DNA from: Anaspis maculata
Taxonomy: Eukaryota; Arthropoda; Insecta; Coleoptera; Scraptiidae
Direction: 5' to 3'
NCBI GenBank assembly: GCA_949128115.1
Contig: CASBRS010000033.1
Location: 1-64,000 of the forward strand
Length of the DNA: 64,000 bases
The position numbers and the translations under genes were made by a program. Within the stretch, counting starts at the first letter, position 1. Each line of letters starts with the position of its first letter. Below, in pieces: positions 12,166-24,768 of the stretch. Under the pieces are notes generated by a model. The model was not told the DNA's origin. It saw nothing but the letters and a program-made list of their open reading frames with translations, and made no database searches.

Positions 12166-13990
12166 TGAAAAAAAATCATTTTCTCTGCCGTTTTAGTCAT
12201 AGGTTAACCGTGGTGCCGCCTCTGATTGCATTTTGAGAAAAAAACCAATTTTGAAAGAAAAATTTTGCTATTTCTGACCAAAAAAATGCAGTGAGCCAAC
12301 CGACAGGCTTGAAGACGATGTCTCCGTGCTTGGAGATGTTTCTTCCCAATTCAGTCCGCTTAAGTGATTGAAAAGCCTCCTCGTGTTCTTCCACTTCAAG
12401 CAACTCGAAAATTTCCATCAAATTTCCACAAATACAAGAACTTGTTCCGAAAATGAGGCCGATAGATTGTTCAGATGTGTATTATGAGCCCGAAAGATCG
12501 TTTACACTCTTACTGGTGAGGCCGGATAGATCTCTGCATGTGTACAACAAAGTTGGCCGTTTTCCATGTAGAAATAATTTTCTATGCCGTTTTAGCCATA
12601 GGTTAATTGTGGTGCCGCCTCTGATTGCATGTTGAGAAAAAAAAACGATTTTGAACGGAAAATGTTGCTATTTCTGACAAAAAAAAAATACAGTGAGCCT
12701 ACCGACAGGCTGAAAGACGATGTCTCCGTGCTTGAAGATGTTTTTTCCAATTCATTCCGCTAACGTGATTGAAATTATGTCTTCAAGCCTCCTCGTGCTC
12801 TTCCACTTCAAGCAACTCGAAAATTTCCATCATATTTCCACAAATACAAGACTTTGTTCCAAAAATGGGGCCGATAGATTGTTTAGGTGTGTTTTATGAG
12901 CTCAAAAGATCGTTTACACTCTTACCGGTGAGGCCGGATGGATCTCTGCATGTGTACAAAGAAGTTGACTAACAAAAAACATCAGTTTTAATATTTTTTT
13001 GCCATATTTCAACCATTACACTGCGGTCTGTGATTATGTCGAGAAGCCTCCCACATGCAACGTCTCGACAATTAGCGAATACTTGGAAATAAAGAAGAAA
13101 CGATATCAGGTGAGCAGGGGGTGTTAGCAGCGAAACGAGGCCGAATAATCAGTTATGCTCTCACCAATGAGGCTTAATTACCCGCTACATGTCTATAACC
13201 AAGTTGAATGCCTCGAGGGATGCCTTTTGCAAAGCAATACAGTTTATATAATTATATATTTTTACGCTCTACATCAACTTTGCGCGTTGTTTTCAATAAT
13301 TTTGGAAAAACAATTGGATTTTGATCCTGAATGTCTGCGCCTGACTGCGTATAATGAGCCCGAAAGATCGTTAACACTCTTACTGGTGAGGCCGAATGGT
13401 TTGCTAAATGTGTACAACAAAGTTTGCCGTTTTTCATGAACAATCATTTTCTATGCCGTTTTAGCCATAGGTTTACCGTGGTGCCGCCTCTGATTGCATG
13501 TTGAGAAAAAAAAAAGATTTTGAACAAAAAATGTTGCTATTTCTGACCAAAATAAATGCGGTGAGCCTACCGACAGGCTAAAGGAAGATATCTTCGTGCT
13601 TGGATGTTTTTTCCCGATTCATTCCGCTTAAGTGATTGAAATTATGTCTTCAAGCCTTCTTATGCTCTTCCACTTCAAGCAACTCGAAAATTTCCATCAA
13701 ATTTCCACAAATACAAGAACTTGTTCCGAAAATGAGGCCGATAGATTGTTTAGATGTATATTATGAGACCGAAAGATCGTTTACACTTTTACCGGTGAGG
13801 CCGGATGGATCTCTGCATGTGTACAAAGAAGTTGACTCACAAAAAACATCAGTTTTGATGTGACAATATATTTCGAGAGAGGCCGATGGACAGTTTTCGT
13901 GTGTATTCTGAGCCTGATGATCATTTACACTCTAACCAGTGAGGTCGAACAATCAACTGCATGTGTACAACCAATTTGGATCAGTGACAA

Positions 13991-14720
13991 TCACTGAACT
14001 GCACAAACACTCAATTTTGCAATTGTTGCAATAGAAATTAGGTAGGTGTATATTCAAAAATGCATTTCAGGCATTTTTCAACCCTCTTGTTCCCCAAGCT
14101 AAGTAGGTAGATTGAAAAAAAATTTCAGCACCACGGGTCATGTTCACTGATTTCCAGGATTAGGCTCATAAACATCTAGCAATAAAATCTCGAAATAGAA
14201 CATTTGTATCCGACTCTGAACCAAACGTCCTAGGTTGAAACACGGCAATTTATTTTTTACTCGCACTCTCCCCACCTGCTAAGCGCAAACACAAAACCAT
14301 AACTCAGGTATCCAGCAAAACATTTATTCCTAATGCAGGACTGAGCGCTGGAACAAGGCTCACACACACCGAGGTGGTAACCGTGCGTTGCAAATAATAT
14401 CATTGCAGGGTTTAACTGCCACCGCACCCCCAACAATCACACTACGATCACCACCACAGTGTGTGCCGGCCGACAAGCAGCCGCATCCCTGCTCTGTTGT
14501 TGCTCGACTGACGAAATGCCCATCTGGGCCCATCCACTCCAATCCCCCACTCAAACGCCTTAAAATGGTCAAGTGGCGCTGCAATCGCCAATGAAGCCAA
14601 TGGAGGTTTTGGATGTGTCGTTGTAATCCAACCTTTTAGCCTCTTGAGGCCAAAAGGTTGAAAATGAGGTTATAGGGTAAGTTAGATGTGTACAAAAGAG
14701 GCCAAAGGATATCTTACACA
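13991..14720. other. Array 1 downstream flank, no gene seen
   Basis: Non-repetitive sequence after the last degenerate monomer. Near 14385-14590 two overlapping open frames exist on opposite strands, but neither has a recognisable domain or splice context. The segment 14630-14670 (tttagcctcttgaggcc, then gttgaaaatgagg) resembles 28190-28225 beside array 2. Confidence 0.5.
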
Positions 14721-14749
14721 TCTATATATATATATATATATATATATAT
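14721..14749. repeat. (TA)n microsatellite
   Basis: About 14 TA units immediately downstream of the array 1 flank. A longer TA tract sits in the matching position beside array 2. Confidence 0.95.
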
Positions 14750-15239
14750 CTATTTCCAATGGACGGATCGGCCTCATGGGTCAACTAAAGGTAATGTATC
14801 ATTTGACTTCGCGGCCAAATCTCGAAGCTTGCCTCTTGGGATGTATATCTGGTTGCCTAGCTCACAAATGGAAATAAGATTGAAGAAAGAGAGTGTTGAA
14901 AAATGTGAATCACTGCAAAACGAGCCAAGAGGAGAATGATTCGTTGTAGAAATAGAAATAATATTATTGTGTCTTCAGTACATGCAAATATCATAAAGAA
15001 AATAGAAAATTAAGTCATGTTAAAAACTATAGAATTACGATGTCAAGGTGAATAGGCAGACTAAGAATGAGTTAATTAACTGAGGCATACATAAAATAGG
15101 TGCCTTAAAAGCAAAGAAAATCACACTCAAACGACCTACAAGCTGAAAGACATATCAGGAGCGTAGGAGGTGTTGGAAGTGAATAGCAACTGGTGTAACA
15201 GAGAGCATTCGGCCTCAAAATACAAATCTTAAGGAACAA
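14750..15239. other. Spacer between the two arrays, nothing recognised
   Basis: AT-rich, no persuasive open frame and no repeat structure that I can see. Its last part (from about 15200, cggcctcaaaatac) grades into the first degenerate monomer of array 2. Confidence 0.5.
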
Positions 15240-18200
15240 TCGGCCTCAAACGGAGAACCTGCCTTTGGATTTCCCTGAATTTTGAATCTTTGACCGAACT
15301 ACGGGTTATTGTTTTGGCAACAAATTTCTTCACAATTTCCAAAACCCGTCAAGTGGTTGAAGGTACCAGAGCACGACCATCTTCTAGACATAATTCGAAA
15401 TACCTATTCTTGCGGTATGAAGTAGATAGAGCAGGCACCAGTACGTAGAATTCAAATTTTGGCCTACCGGTAGATTTAGGCACTCCATTTTCTGGACAAA
15501 TTGTGCAGAATTTTGCGTTGAAAATCAATTCTCTTATTCAAAATCATGCCCACAGTTGATAAGCGGCATGAGAAGAAATGATTACCTATTTTTTGTGGAG
15601 AACGGTCAAATTGATGGTACACAAACTGTGGACCCTTCCGCTTCATTGATATTAGTGTAAACGATCGTTCCACCTCAAAATACACACGCTAATAATCAAT
15701 TGGTCTCGTTTTGAGAAACCTATTGTCAAAATTCTCACATTTTTCAAAAACTGTCAAGTTGCGGAAGGTACCAGAGCACGGGAACCTTCCAGACATCATT
15801 CCAGATGATCCTTTGGTATTAGATTGAAAATTAACAGGCACCAGTACGGAGAATCCGAAGTTTGACCTGTCGGTGGAGTCACTCCGATTTTTTGGTCAAA
15901 TCGTGCCGAATTCAGAGTTAAAAATCAATTTTGTTTTCAAAATTGATTCAAACCATGCCCACAGTTGAGATACAAATAGCGTGAAGAGAGACGAAAACTT
16001 ATTTTTTGTGGATAACGGTCAAATTGATGGTACACAAACTGTGGACTCTTCCGCCTCATTGATATCAGTGTAAACGATCGTTCCGCCTCAAAATACACAC
16101 GCAAACAATCAATTGGCCTAGTTTTGGGAACCTATTGTCAGAATTCTCACATTTTTCGAAAACTGTCAAGTTGCTGAATGCACCAGAGCACGAGAACCTT
16201 CCAGACATCATTCCAGATGATACTTTGGTATGAAGTTGAAAATTAACAGGCACCAGTACGGAGAATCCGAAGTTTGGCCTGTCGGTGGAGTCACTCCATT
16301 TTTTTGGTCAAATCGTGCAAAATTTAGAGTTGAAAAATAATTTTGTTTCTCAAAATGATTCAAAACCATGCCCACAGTTGAGATATAGCGTGAAAAGAAA
16401 CAAAAACTTATTTTTTGTGGATAACGGTCAAATTGATGGACACAAACTGTGGACACTTCCGCCTCATTGATATCAGTGTAAACGATCGTTCCGCCTCAGA
16501 ATACACACGCAAACAATCAATTGGCCTGATTTTTGGGAACCTATTGTCAAACTTCTCACATTTTTCAAAAACTGTCAAGTTGCTGAAGGTACCAGAGCAC
16601 GAGAACCTTCCAGACATCATTCAAGATGATCTTTTGGTATAAAGATGAAAATTAACAGGCACCAGTACGGAGAATGCGAAGTTTGGCCTGTCGGTGGAGT
16701 CACTCCATTTTTTTGGTCAAATTGTGCAGATATAATTATGTGAGTTGGGAATCAATTTTGTTTTCCAAAATCATTCAAAACCATGCCCACAGTTGGGATA
16801 TAGCGTGAAAAGAGATGAAAATCTATTTTTTTGTGGATAACGGTCAAATTGATGGTACACAAACTGTGGACCTTTCCGGCTCATTGATATTAGTGTAAAC
16901 GATCGTTCCGCCTCAAAATACACACGCGAACAATCAATTGGCCTTGTTTTGGGAACCTATTGTCAAACTTCTCACATTTTTCAAAAACTGTCAAGTTGCT
17001 GAAGGTACCAGAGCACAAGAACCTTCAAGACATCATTCAATATGATCTTTCGGTATAAAGTTGAAAATTAACAGGCATCAGTACGGAGAATCCGAAGTTT
17101 GACCTGTCGGTGGAGTCACTTCATCTTTTTGGTCAAATCCTGCAGAATTTTGAGTTGAAAATCAATTTTGTTTCTCAGAATCATCCAAAACCATGCCCAC
17201 AGATGAGATATGGCGTAAAAAGAGACGAAAAAATTTTTTTTGTGGATAACGGTCAACTTTATGGTACACAAACTATGGACCTTTCCGCCTCAATGATATA
17301 AGTGTAAACGATCGTTCCACCTCAAAATACACACGCGAACAATCAATTGGCCTCGCTTTGGAAAACTATTGTCAAAGTTCTCACATTTTTCGAACAACTG
17401 TCAAGTTGCTGAAGGTACCAGAGCACGAGAACCTTCTAGACATCATCCCAGATAATCTTTCGGTATGAAGTAGAAAACTAAAAGGCACCAGTACGGAGAA
17501 TCCGGAGTTTGGCCTGTCGGTGGAGTCAGCCAATCTTTTTGGTCGAATCGTGCAGAGTTTTGAGTTGTAATCAATTTTGTTTTCTAAAATCATTCAAAAC
17601 CATGCCCACAGTTGAGATATGGCGTGAAAAAAGACAAAAACCTATTTTTTTAAGATAACGGTCGATTTGATGGTACACAAACTGTGGAGCTTTCCGCCTC
17701 AATGATATCAGTGTGAACGATCGTTCCGCCTCAAAATACACACGCTAACAATCAATTGGCCTCGTTTTGGGAACCTATTGTCAAACTTCTCACATTTTTC
17801 GAAAATCTGTCAAGTTGCTGAAGGTACCAGAGCACGAGAACCTTCTAGACATCATTCCAGATAATCTTTCGGTATGAAGTTGAAAATTAACAAGCACCAG
17901 AACGAAGAATTCGAAGTTTGACCTGTCGGTGGAGTCACTCCATCTTTTTGGTCAAATCGTGCAGGATTTTGAGTCGAAAATTAATTTTGTTTCTCAAAAT
18001 CATTCAAAATCGTGTCCACAGATGAGATATGGCGTGAAAAGAGACGAAAACCTTCGCGAAAACCTATTTTTTGTGGATAACGGTCAAATTGATGGTACAC
18101 AAACTGTGGACCTTTCCGCCTCATTGATATCAGTGTAAACGATCGTTCCGCCTCAAAATACACACGCGAACAATCAATTGGCCTCGTTTTGGGAAACTAT

Positions 18201-20780
18201 TGTCAAAGTTCTCACATTTTTCGGAAAGTGTCAAGTTGCTGAAGGTACCAGAGCACGAGAACCTTCTAAATATCATTCCAGATAATCTTCCGGTATGAAG
18301 TTGAAGACTAACAGGCACCAGTACCCAGAATCCGAAGTTTGGCCTGTCGGTGGAGTCACTCCATTCTTTTGGTCAAATCGTGCAGAATTCTGAGTTAAAA
18401 ATCAATTCTGTTTTTCAAAGTCATTCAACACCATGCCCTCAGTTGAGATATGGCGTGAAAAAAGACGAAAACCTATTTTTTGTGGATAACGGTTAAATTG
18501 ATGGTACACAAACTGTGGACCTTTCCGGCTCATTGATATTAGTGTAAACGATCGTTCCGCCTCAAAATACACACGCGAAAAATCAATTGGCCTCGTTTGG
18601 GGAAACTATTGTCAAAGTTCTCACATTTTTCGAAAAACTGTCAAGTTGCTGAAGGTACCAGAGCACGAGAACCTTCTAGACATCATTCCAGATAAACTTT
18701 TGGTATGAAGTTGAAAACTAACAGGCATCAGTACGGAGAATTCGAAGTTTGGCCTGTCGGTGGAGTCACTCCATCTTTTTGGTTAAATCGTACCAAATTT
18801 CAAGTTGAAAATCAATTTCGTTTTCCAAAATCATTCAAAACCATGCCCATAGTTGTGATATGGCGTGAAAAGGGATGAAAATATACTATTTGTGGATAAC
18901 GGTCAAATTGATTGTACACAAACTGTGGAACTTTCCGCCTCAATGATATCAGTGTGAACGATCGTTCCGCCTCAAAATACACACGCTAACAATCAATTGG
19001 CCTCGTTTTGGGAACCTATTGTCAAACTTCTCACATTTTTCGAAAATCTGTCAAGTTGCTGAAGGTACCAGAGCACGAGAACCTTCTTGACATCATTCCA
19101 GATAATCTATCGGTATGAAGTTGAAAACTAACAGGCACCAGTACGGAGAATCTGAAGTTTGGCCTGTCGGTAGAGTCACTCCATCTTTTTGGTCAAATCG
19201 TGCAGGATTTTGAGTCGAAAATTAATTTTGTTTTCCAAAATCATTCAAAACCATGCCCACAGTTGAGATATGGCGTGTAAAGAGACGAAAAAATATTTTT
19301 TGTGGTTAACGGTCAAGTTTATGCTACACAAACTGTGGACTTTTCCGGCTCATTGATATTAGTGTAAACGATCGTTCCGCCTCAAAATACACACGCGAAC
19401 AATCAATTGGCCTCGTTTTGGGAACCTATTGTCAAACTTCTCAAATTTTTCGAAAATCTGTCAAGTTGCTGAAGGTACCAGAGCACGAGAACCTTCTTGA
19501 CATCATTCCAGATAATCTATCGGTATGAAGTTGAAAACTAACAGGCACCAGTACGGAGAATCTGAAGTTTGGCCTGTCGGTAGAGTCACTCCATCTTTTT
19601 GGTCGAATCGTGCAGAATTTTGAGTTGAAAATCAATTTTGTTCTCCAAAATCATTCAAAACCATGCCCGCAGTTGAGATATGGCGTGTAAAGAGACGAAA
19701 ACCTATTTTTTGTGAATAACGGTCAAATTTATGGTACACAAACTATGGACCTTACCGCCTCAATGATATCAGTATAAACGATCGTTCCACCTCAAAATAC
19801 ACACGCAAACAATCAATTGGCCTCATTTTGGGAACCTATTGTCAAACTTCTCACTTTTCCCGAAAAACTGTCAAGATGCTTAAGGTACCAGAGCACGAGA
19901 ACGTACTAGACATCATTCCAGATAATCTTTCGGGAGTAAGTTGAAAGATAACAGGCACCAGTACGGAGAATCCGAAGTTTGGCCTGTCGGTGGAGTCACT
20001 CCATCTTTTTGGTCAAATCGTACCAAATTTCAAGTTGAAAATCAATTTCGTTATCCAAAATCATTCAAAACCATGCCCATAGTTGTGATATGGCGTGAAA
20101 AGGGATGAAAATATACTATTTATGGATAACGGTCAAATTGATTGTACACAAAGTGTGGACCTTTCCGCCTCAATGATATTAGTGTAAACGATCGTTCCGC
20201 CTCAAAATACACACGCGAACAATCAATTGGCCTGGTTTGAGGAAACTATTGTCAAAGATCTCACATTTTTCAAAAAACTGTCAAGTTGCTAAAGGTACCA
20301 TAGCACGAGAACCTTCTAGACATCATTCCAGATAAACTTTTGGTATGAAGTTGAAAACTAACAGGCATCAGTACGGAGAATTCGAAGTTTGGCCTGTCGG
20401 TGGAATCACTCCATCTTTCTGGTCGAATCGTGCAGAAGTTTGAGTTGAAAATCAATTTTGTTTTCCAAAATCATTCAAAACCATGCCCACAGTTGAGATA
20501 TGGCGTGTAAAGAGACGAAAACCTTTTTTTGTGGATAACGGTCAAATTTATGCTACACAAACTGTGGACTTTTCCGGCTCATTGATATTAGTGTAAACGA
20601 TCGTTCCGCCTCAAAATACACACGCGAACAATCAATTGGCCTCGTTTTGGGAACCTATTGTCAAACTTCTCAAATTTTTCGAAAATCTGTCAAGTTGCTG
20701 AAGGTACCAGAGCACGAGAACCTTCTAGACATCATTCCAGATAATCTTTCGGTATGAAGTTGAAAACTAACAGGCACCAG

Positions 20781-21339
20781 TTGACGCTGCGTGAGAGCAC
20801 GCTGGACACAAAATTGTGGGAGGTATCCTAAGAGTAGGTACCTCCCAAGTGCTCCGATAAAAATGCTCAGCGACAAAAACACAACTTAAACACGGATGCA
20901 AGGAGGAATGAAACACAACTGGATTGAAATTTGAGGGGAAAATGTATATTGAAGCCAAAGTTAATTGTATGGATGAAGGGCAACGGGAATAGCGTCACCT
21001 GCGACGTGGCACCGGCGAGATCCAGGCACTCGGGGAGTCGGCTCGCTGTGATGAATGTCACGCTCGACACAGAATCGCCGCCGCAGGCTTCTGCATGGGC
21101 CCGGCAACACTCAGCAGACCAGAACAGGCAGTAGACGTCGTGGATGCTCTTCTTTGATGTGTCGTGGATGCTTTTCGAGATCTTGCCAGCTGATGCCGAC
21201 TTTTTTCGCTCCGCTTGACGGACGGACGCCTTTTTTCTGTCAACTCTCTGCGTCAATTGTTTTTTCCACAGCGCAGTGAATGTGATAAACATCACCCACC
21301 TTTCCCGCACCGCGCACAACCGAACGTGCAGGGACGCAA
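20781..21339. mobile_element. 559-bp insertion in array 2, unclassified
   Basis: Monomers elsewhere read aggcaccagtacggagaatc. Here caccag (20775-20780) is followed by 559 bp of clearly more GC-rich, unrelated sequence, then caccag again (21340-21345) and tacggagaatc. The insert starts TTGACGCTGCGTG and ends GGGACGCAA, so the ends share only TTG/CAA plus weak similarity. A minus-strand frame of 150 codons (20867-21319) spans most of it, rich in Lys/Arg then hydrophobic, with no recognised domain. It could be a small non-autonomous DNA element or a filler insertion with a short duplication. Confidence 0.75.
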
Positions 21340-21989
21340 CACCAGTACGGAGAATCTGAAGTTTGGCCTGTCGGTGGAGTCACTCCATCTTTTTGGTCGA
21401 ATCGTGCAGAATTTTGAGTTGAAAATCAATTTTGTTCTCCAAAATCATTCAAAACCATGCCCGCAGTTGAGATATGGCGTGTAAAGAGACGAAAACCTAT
21501 GTTTTGTGAATAACGGTCAAATTTATGGTACACCGGAGAAGGTAAAGTGTAAGGAAGGAGCATTATGTAAAATTGCGTGCGACCGGGATGGCTCTTGTGC
21601 CCATGGAAACGGCTCTAACATTATGACACGGCAGATATAGACACTTCCTGGAAACTGTCAAACAAATCAGTGACGTGCCGTCAATAAGAAAAGATGGGGG
21701 CAAAACTAAACCAAAAATTGGTTTTTATATCAGATAGGTTCTATAGGTCACAGCTATAGGTATAGTATAGTACTATAGTATTATAGGTATTTACAGGCAT
21801 ACTTCATCACCATAAAATAAGTAAAAGATCAAAGAAACGACAGTAAAATAGATTGTTCACATTTTTTATTGTTCTTCGAACGAAATCAATTTTGTATACT
21901 TGTTTTCCTCCTTGACAAAATTTTTGCGAATGAAATGAATTCGAGTTTTAAGGTGAACGTCACAAATACTTTCAAGTATGATAACATTT

Positions 21990-22215
21990 CATGGTTTCAA
22001 TAAGAATTGCGTCAAGCGAAAGCGAATCCTCATTTTCTCCATACTGTTCTAGAATTATACTCTCATGCTCTTTCTGCACAATTTTTTCTTTCTTCAACTC
22101 CCTTATGATAACGTTGAGTGACAAAATTTTCTTTTGCCACCAAACCTTTTTTTTTCAGTGCTCGAATTCTCTTTTTAATGAGAACATATTTCACTTGCAA
22201 TTGGCAGATTTTCTT
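21990..22215 (-). pseudogene. Degenerate coiled-coil segment of P-like transposase
   Basis: On the minus strand two overlapping frames give a Lys/Glu/Leu-rich helix. One reads through VKYVLIKKRIRALKKK, the other through LSLNVIIRELKKEKIVQ and ends in an acidic stretch with EQYGENEDSLSLD. They are joined only through a frame change and stop codons, so this is a relic. The pattern of basic helix, then LSL..II..LK..K, resembles the segment between the THAP zinc finger and the catalytic domain in P/THAP9-type proteins. The assignment rests on that pattern and on the element's ends. Confidence 0.5.
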
Positions 22216-22904
22216 ATTTGACTGTCTTCCGAAGTTGAAGGTCGAGGATCACATTTGGTGTGAGGAAGACTGAACAACGAAGAGGGCCCACCACCTGTCA
22301 ATAAAGTTCAGCCATTAATTTCTCAAGTGTTTAGTTCGTTTAGCAAAAAACGGTTGATTCTGTAAAAAAAAACTAAATAGATTACTATAGCTTGAAACAG
22401 CTGCTGAGACTTCCAGTAGAAGTTTAGGTAACTATAGTCACTTGAAGGTACCACTAGTAATACCGTACAGTTCACCAATGTTCGCTGAACATTCTGAACG
22501 TTCTTAGAGCATTGATGGAAGGAATCCAATTTTTCACCATATTATTACAGTATTCTTTGCATATCAAAGAGACACCCACCAAGTGAACCTGGTTTGCAAT
22601 GACCACCAACTGAATCCAATCTCTGTTTTTTTTTTAGACGACCGCTCTCCCAAAATTTCTTGTTTATTAGCTATGGACTTGTTAGCCAGTGGTACATGAG
22701 CAGGATTGAATGTCCTCACCTACAACAGTTTTCACGAAAGTCACTCAGGAATGTTAATATCAGTTTTGAAATCTGAAGACAGAATACGTACATATTTCAG
22801 TCGTTGTATTTGTGTCTACTGGTTCTACAGCACCTTTCAGAAGGATTTCGTTGAGTGATTCAGCTACCCATTTCCAAAGTGTTCTGAGCACAAGACACTC
22901 GTGT

Positions 22905-23046
22905 GCGTTGGAGTCCACCCTGTTCTGTTCGTAAAAGTGATCCACTTCTTACATGGTGATTCCTTAGGAAAGCTAGCGTTGGAGTCCACCCTGTTCTGTT
23001 TATGAAAGTGATCCACTCCTTACATGGTGATTCCTCAGGAAAGCTA
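22905..23046. repeat. 71-bp tandem duplication inside the P-like element
   Basis: Two adjacent 71-bp copies (22905-22975 and 22976-23046), each starting gcgttggagtccaccctg and ending aggaaagcta, differ at about five positions. The duplication shifts any reading frame by two bases and adds to the evidence that this copy is dead. Confidence 0.92.
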
Positions 23047-23242
23047 AAACATGTATAATTAAAACTTTACCTATAGCTGCATTGCTGCATTAATATTTAT
23101 TACGATAACTCTAAGGATAACTCCAAAAATGGTTTAAAACATCCCACTCTACGCCTATGCAAATGTGACAAAACACGTCAAAATTGAAATCCAAAACTTC
23201 AATTCAACTCACCAGGAATAAAATAATATAAGATGTACTTAC

Positions 23243-23304
23243 TGGTGCAAAAGTTCTTTGTCACATGGGGTTCTCGAGTACCCGCAGGCTGAGCAGGTGA
23301 CCAT
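23243..23304 (-). pseudogene. THAP-type first exon of the P-like element
   Basis: Minus-strand ATG at 23304, then about 20 codons beginning MVTCSACGYSR and ending in LLH, followed by a consensus donor (CCA then GTAAGTAC). The exon ends two bases into a codon. The C-x2-C pair near the N-terminus and the Leu-x-His at the exon end match the start of a THAP (C2CH) zinc finger; the second half of the finger would lie in the next exon, which I could not place. An orphan exon of the same design, with the same intron phase, occurs at 60252-60322. Upstream in the same frame the reading continues open, but the Met chosen gives the canonical THAP start. Confidence 0.5.
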
Positions 23305-23792
23305 TTGACCATTTAAACACTTTTGAACGCAGTTCTGTTCAAATTTCGAAATTTGTGCTGACTTTTGTGTCAGATTTGAGTACTTTGACACTTCCAAACA
23401 CATTCGGGTTGCTATTGGCAATTTGGCTCTTAAAAGGAGCGACTTCCGTCGCACTTTTTTTGGCTAGCCAGAGCCTAATGCTCCTTCCTGACACTTTACC
23501 TTCTCCGTGGTTCACAAACTATGGACCTTACCGCCTCAATGATATCAGTATAAACGATCGTTCCGCCTCAAAATACACACGCAAACAATCAATTGGCCTC
23601 ATTTTGGGAACCTATTGTCAAACTTCTCACTTTTTTCGAAAAACTGTCAAGATGCTTAAACCCATTACCGCCCAGATTAATTTTTTTTCCAACATTTATT
23701 TTTTCTCGATAATCTCTTGTCAATTAGCTTATTGTAGAACTATAATGTGCTTTTTACAAAGAAAAAATGTTTTTTTCTAGTAGAAAAATAGT

Positions 23793-23808
23793 GATACCAT
23801 ATGGTATC
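23793..23808. repeat. 16-bp palindrome GATACCATATGGTATC, left subterminal copy
   Basis: Perfect palindrome repeated exactly at 24769-24784 and 25129-25144. The left and right copies are each followed, going outward or inward, by a gtgggcg-type motif that also forms the terminal repeat. Candidate transposase binding site within the piggyBac element. Confidence 0.9.
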
Positions 23809-23948
23809 GGTGGGCGTTAAAGGAGTCAAAGTTCAGGATTTTTAATTTTTTTTCCTAATTTTTTTGAAAACATAATCACGTATTGATTAGAACGGAAAGT
23901 AATGCTTATTCATTGAAAAAATATAAATTCAATTCACTACAATAGTTT

Positions 23949-24735
23949 TCAAACTGTATGGTAATTTTCAAAGCAACGAACGCATAATCCAACGTTGCAT
24001 TCTCTGCACATGGTTCTGCCAAAGACTTTGCAGCCATTCCCAGCACAACGCCGTCTGTTACACGGGATAACAAAATGGTTTACACCATCGTAGCGTAGAG
24101 CCGGAAGAACCATTCGAGGAAAAGATGTTCGCCCGGGACCTTTAGCAGCCTGACCAAAACGGGTGAGATACACTTGTGCGAGTTCCCTTCAAAAATCCAA
24201 ATTTGAACAATTCTTATGGTTTTTTCTGTATAAAGTCCAGGCGTTGTGGATAGCAGCATCTATCAGCCAAGTAAAGATGGATCAATACCACTTTTTGCCA
24301 CGTATGCCTACCCTGTAGTTTGCCACTCCTTCATCCATAAGATCTGTTCCACCCATGTTGGCATTGTAGTGAGCAATGCAGTTTGGACGATTGACCATTA
24401 CATGCCGTTTCTCAACTTGAGAATACCGTTTGACACTTCCCACTGGGAGAGCTCCTGCACTGGTTGGAGCCATAGTAACAACGGCATTGTCCTTCCATCT
24501 CACAAGAAGTACACCATCGGTTTACTCGATGACATGTTCACTCTCGCCTCTCGCTTTTTTTGAAAAAACTTTCTTCGTCTTCGTCGCCTGAGTCTTCATC
24601 GGTGTCTTGGCTAGCTTCAGGCGGCTCAATAAAGATTTCTTCTGCTTGATCTGCCATTTCGTCGTTCCCATCTAACATATCCAATGCTTGCGACAGTAAA
24701 AATCCAGGCCCGCAACATTCAAGGGAACTCGCCAT
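23949..24735 (-). pseudogene. piggyBac transposase remnant
   Basis: Minus-strand reading begins at 24735 with MASSLECCGPGF and an acidic stretch (DTDEDSGDEDEE), the usual piggyBac N-terminus. About 65 codons in, it stops and passes directly to the third part of the catalytic domain: LLVRWKDNAVVT, then HYNANMGGTDLMD, the segment carrying the last catalytic aspartate. After frame changes come LIDAAIHNAWTLYRKN and a C-terminal cysteine-rich domain with C.RRRCAGNGC and C..C..GLCVRCF spacing (23949-24080). The part with the first two catalytic aspartates is missing. At least one in-frame stop lies near 24190. Intact members are around 550-600 residues; this has fewer than half. Confidence 0.88.
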
Positions 24736-24768
24736 CTTAGACCTATTTTGACACCATCAGCGCCCAGT

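Larger units (their letters stand above)
1..13990 (+). repeat. Array 1: tandem satellite, ~412-bp monomer
   Basis: About thirty head-to-tail monomers. Landmarks recurring every ~412 bp include atgccgttttagccatagg, gcctaccgacaggctaaaag, gatcgtttacact and gcatgtgtacaacaaagttgg. Standard monomers begin near 1, 433, 845, 4673, 5081, 5496, 5908, 6322, 7234 and so on. A longer diverged variant (type B, with the gcaccgcggcctctga block and a gcgcctag junction) occurs near 1220-1700, 6710-7200, 8455-8934, 10310-10800 and 12970-13430. Most standard monomers hold an open frame of about 70 codons ending in a core with DCLDVYYEPERSFTL followed by HVYNKVGRF. I see no promoter, splice signals or codon pattern that shows translation, so this is annotated as satellite DNA and not as genes. 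Confidence 0.93.
21534..23507 (-). mobile_element. P-element-like transposon, internally deleted
   Basis: 1974 bp with inverted ends of 32 bp (one mismatch) beginning CGGAGAAGGTAAAGTGT (21534-21565 and 23476-23507). It is flanked by TGGTACAC (21526-21533) and TGGTTCAC (23508-23515), an 8-bp target duplication with one mismatch. Uninterrupted sister monomers read atggtacacaaactatgg near 19730-19750 and 26258-26275. An 8-bp duplication and roughly 31-bp ends are what the P superfamily makes. Inside, on the minus strand, are a THAP-type first exon and a degenerate coiled-coil block of the kind that follows THAP in P transposases. The catalytic region is not visible. Confidence 0.78.

Noticed and set aside
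616..13863. Repeated ~70-codon frames in array 1 as a family of protein-coding genes
   Set aside because: They follow the monomer period exactly, lack promoters and splice signals, and changes between arrays are mostly replacements. Kept as a finding, not annotated as genes.
20867..21319. 150-codon minus-strand frame as a gene
   Set aside because: It lies wholly inside the 559-bp insertion, with no recognised domain and no start context; described with the insertion instead.
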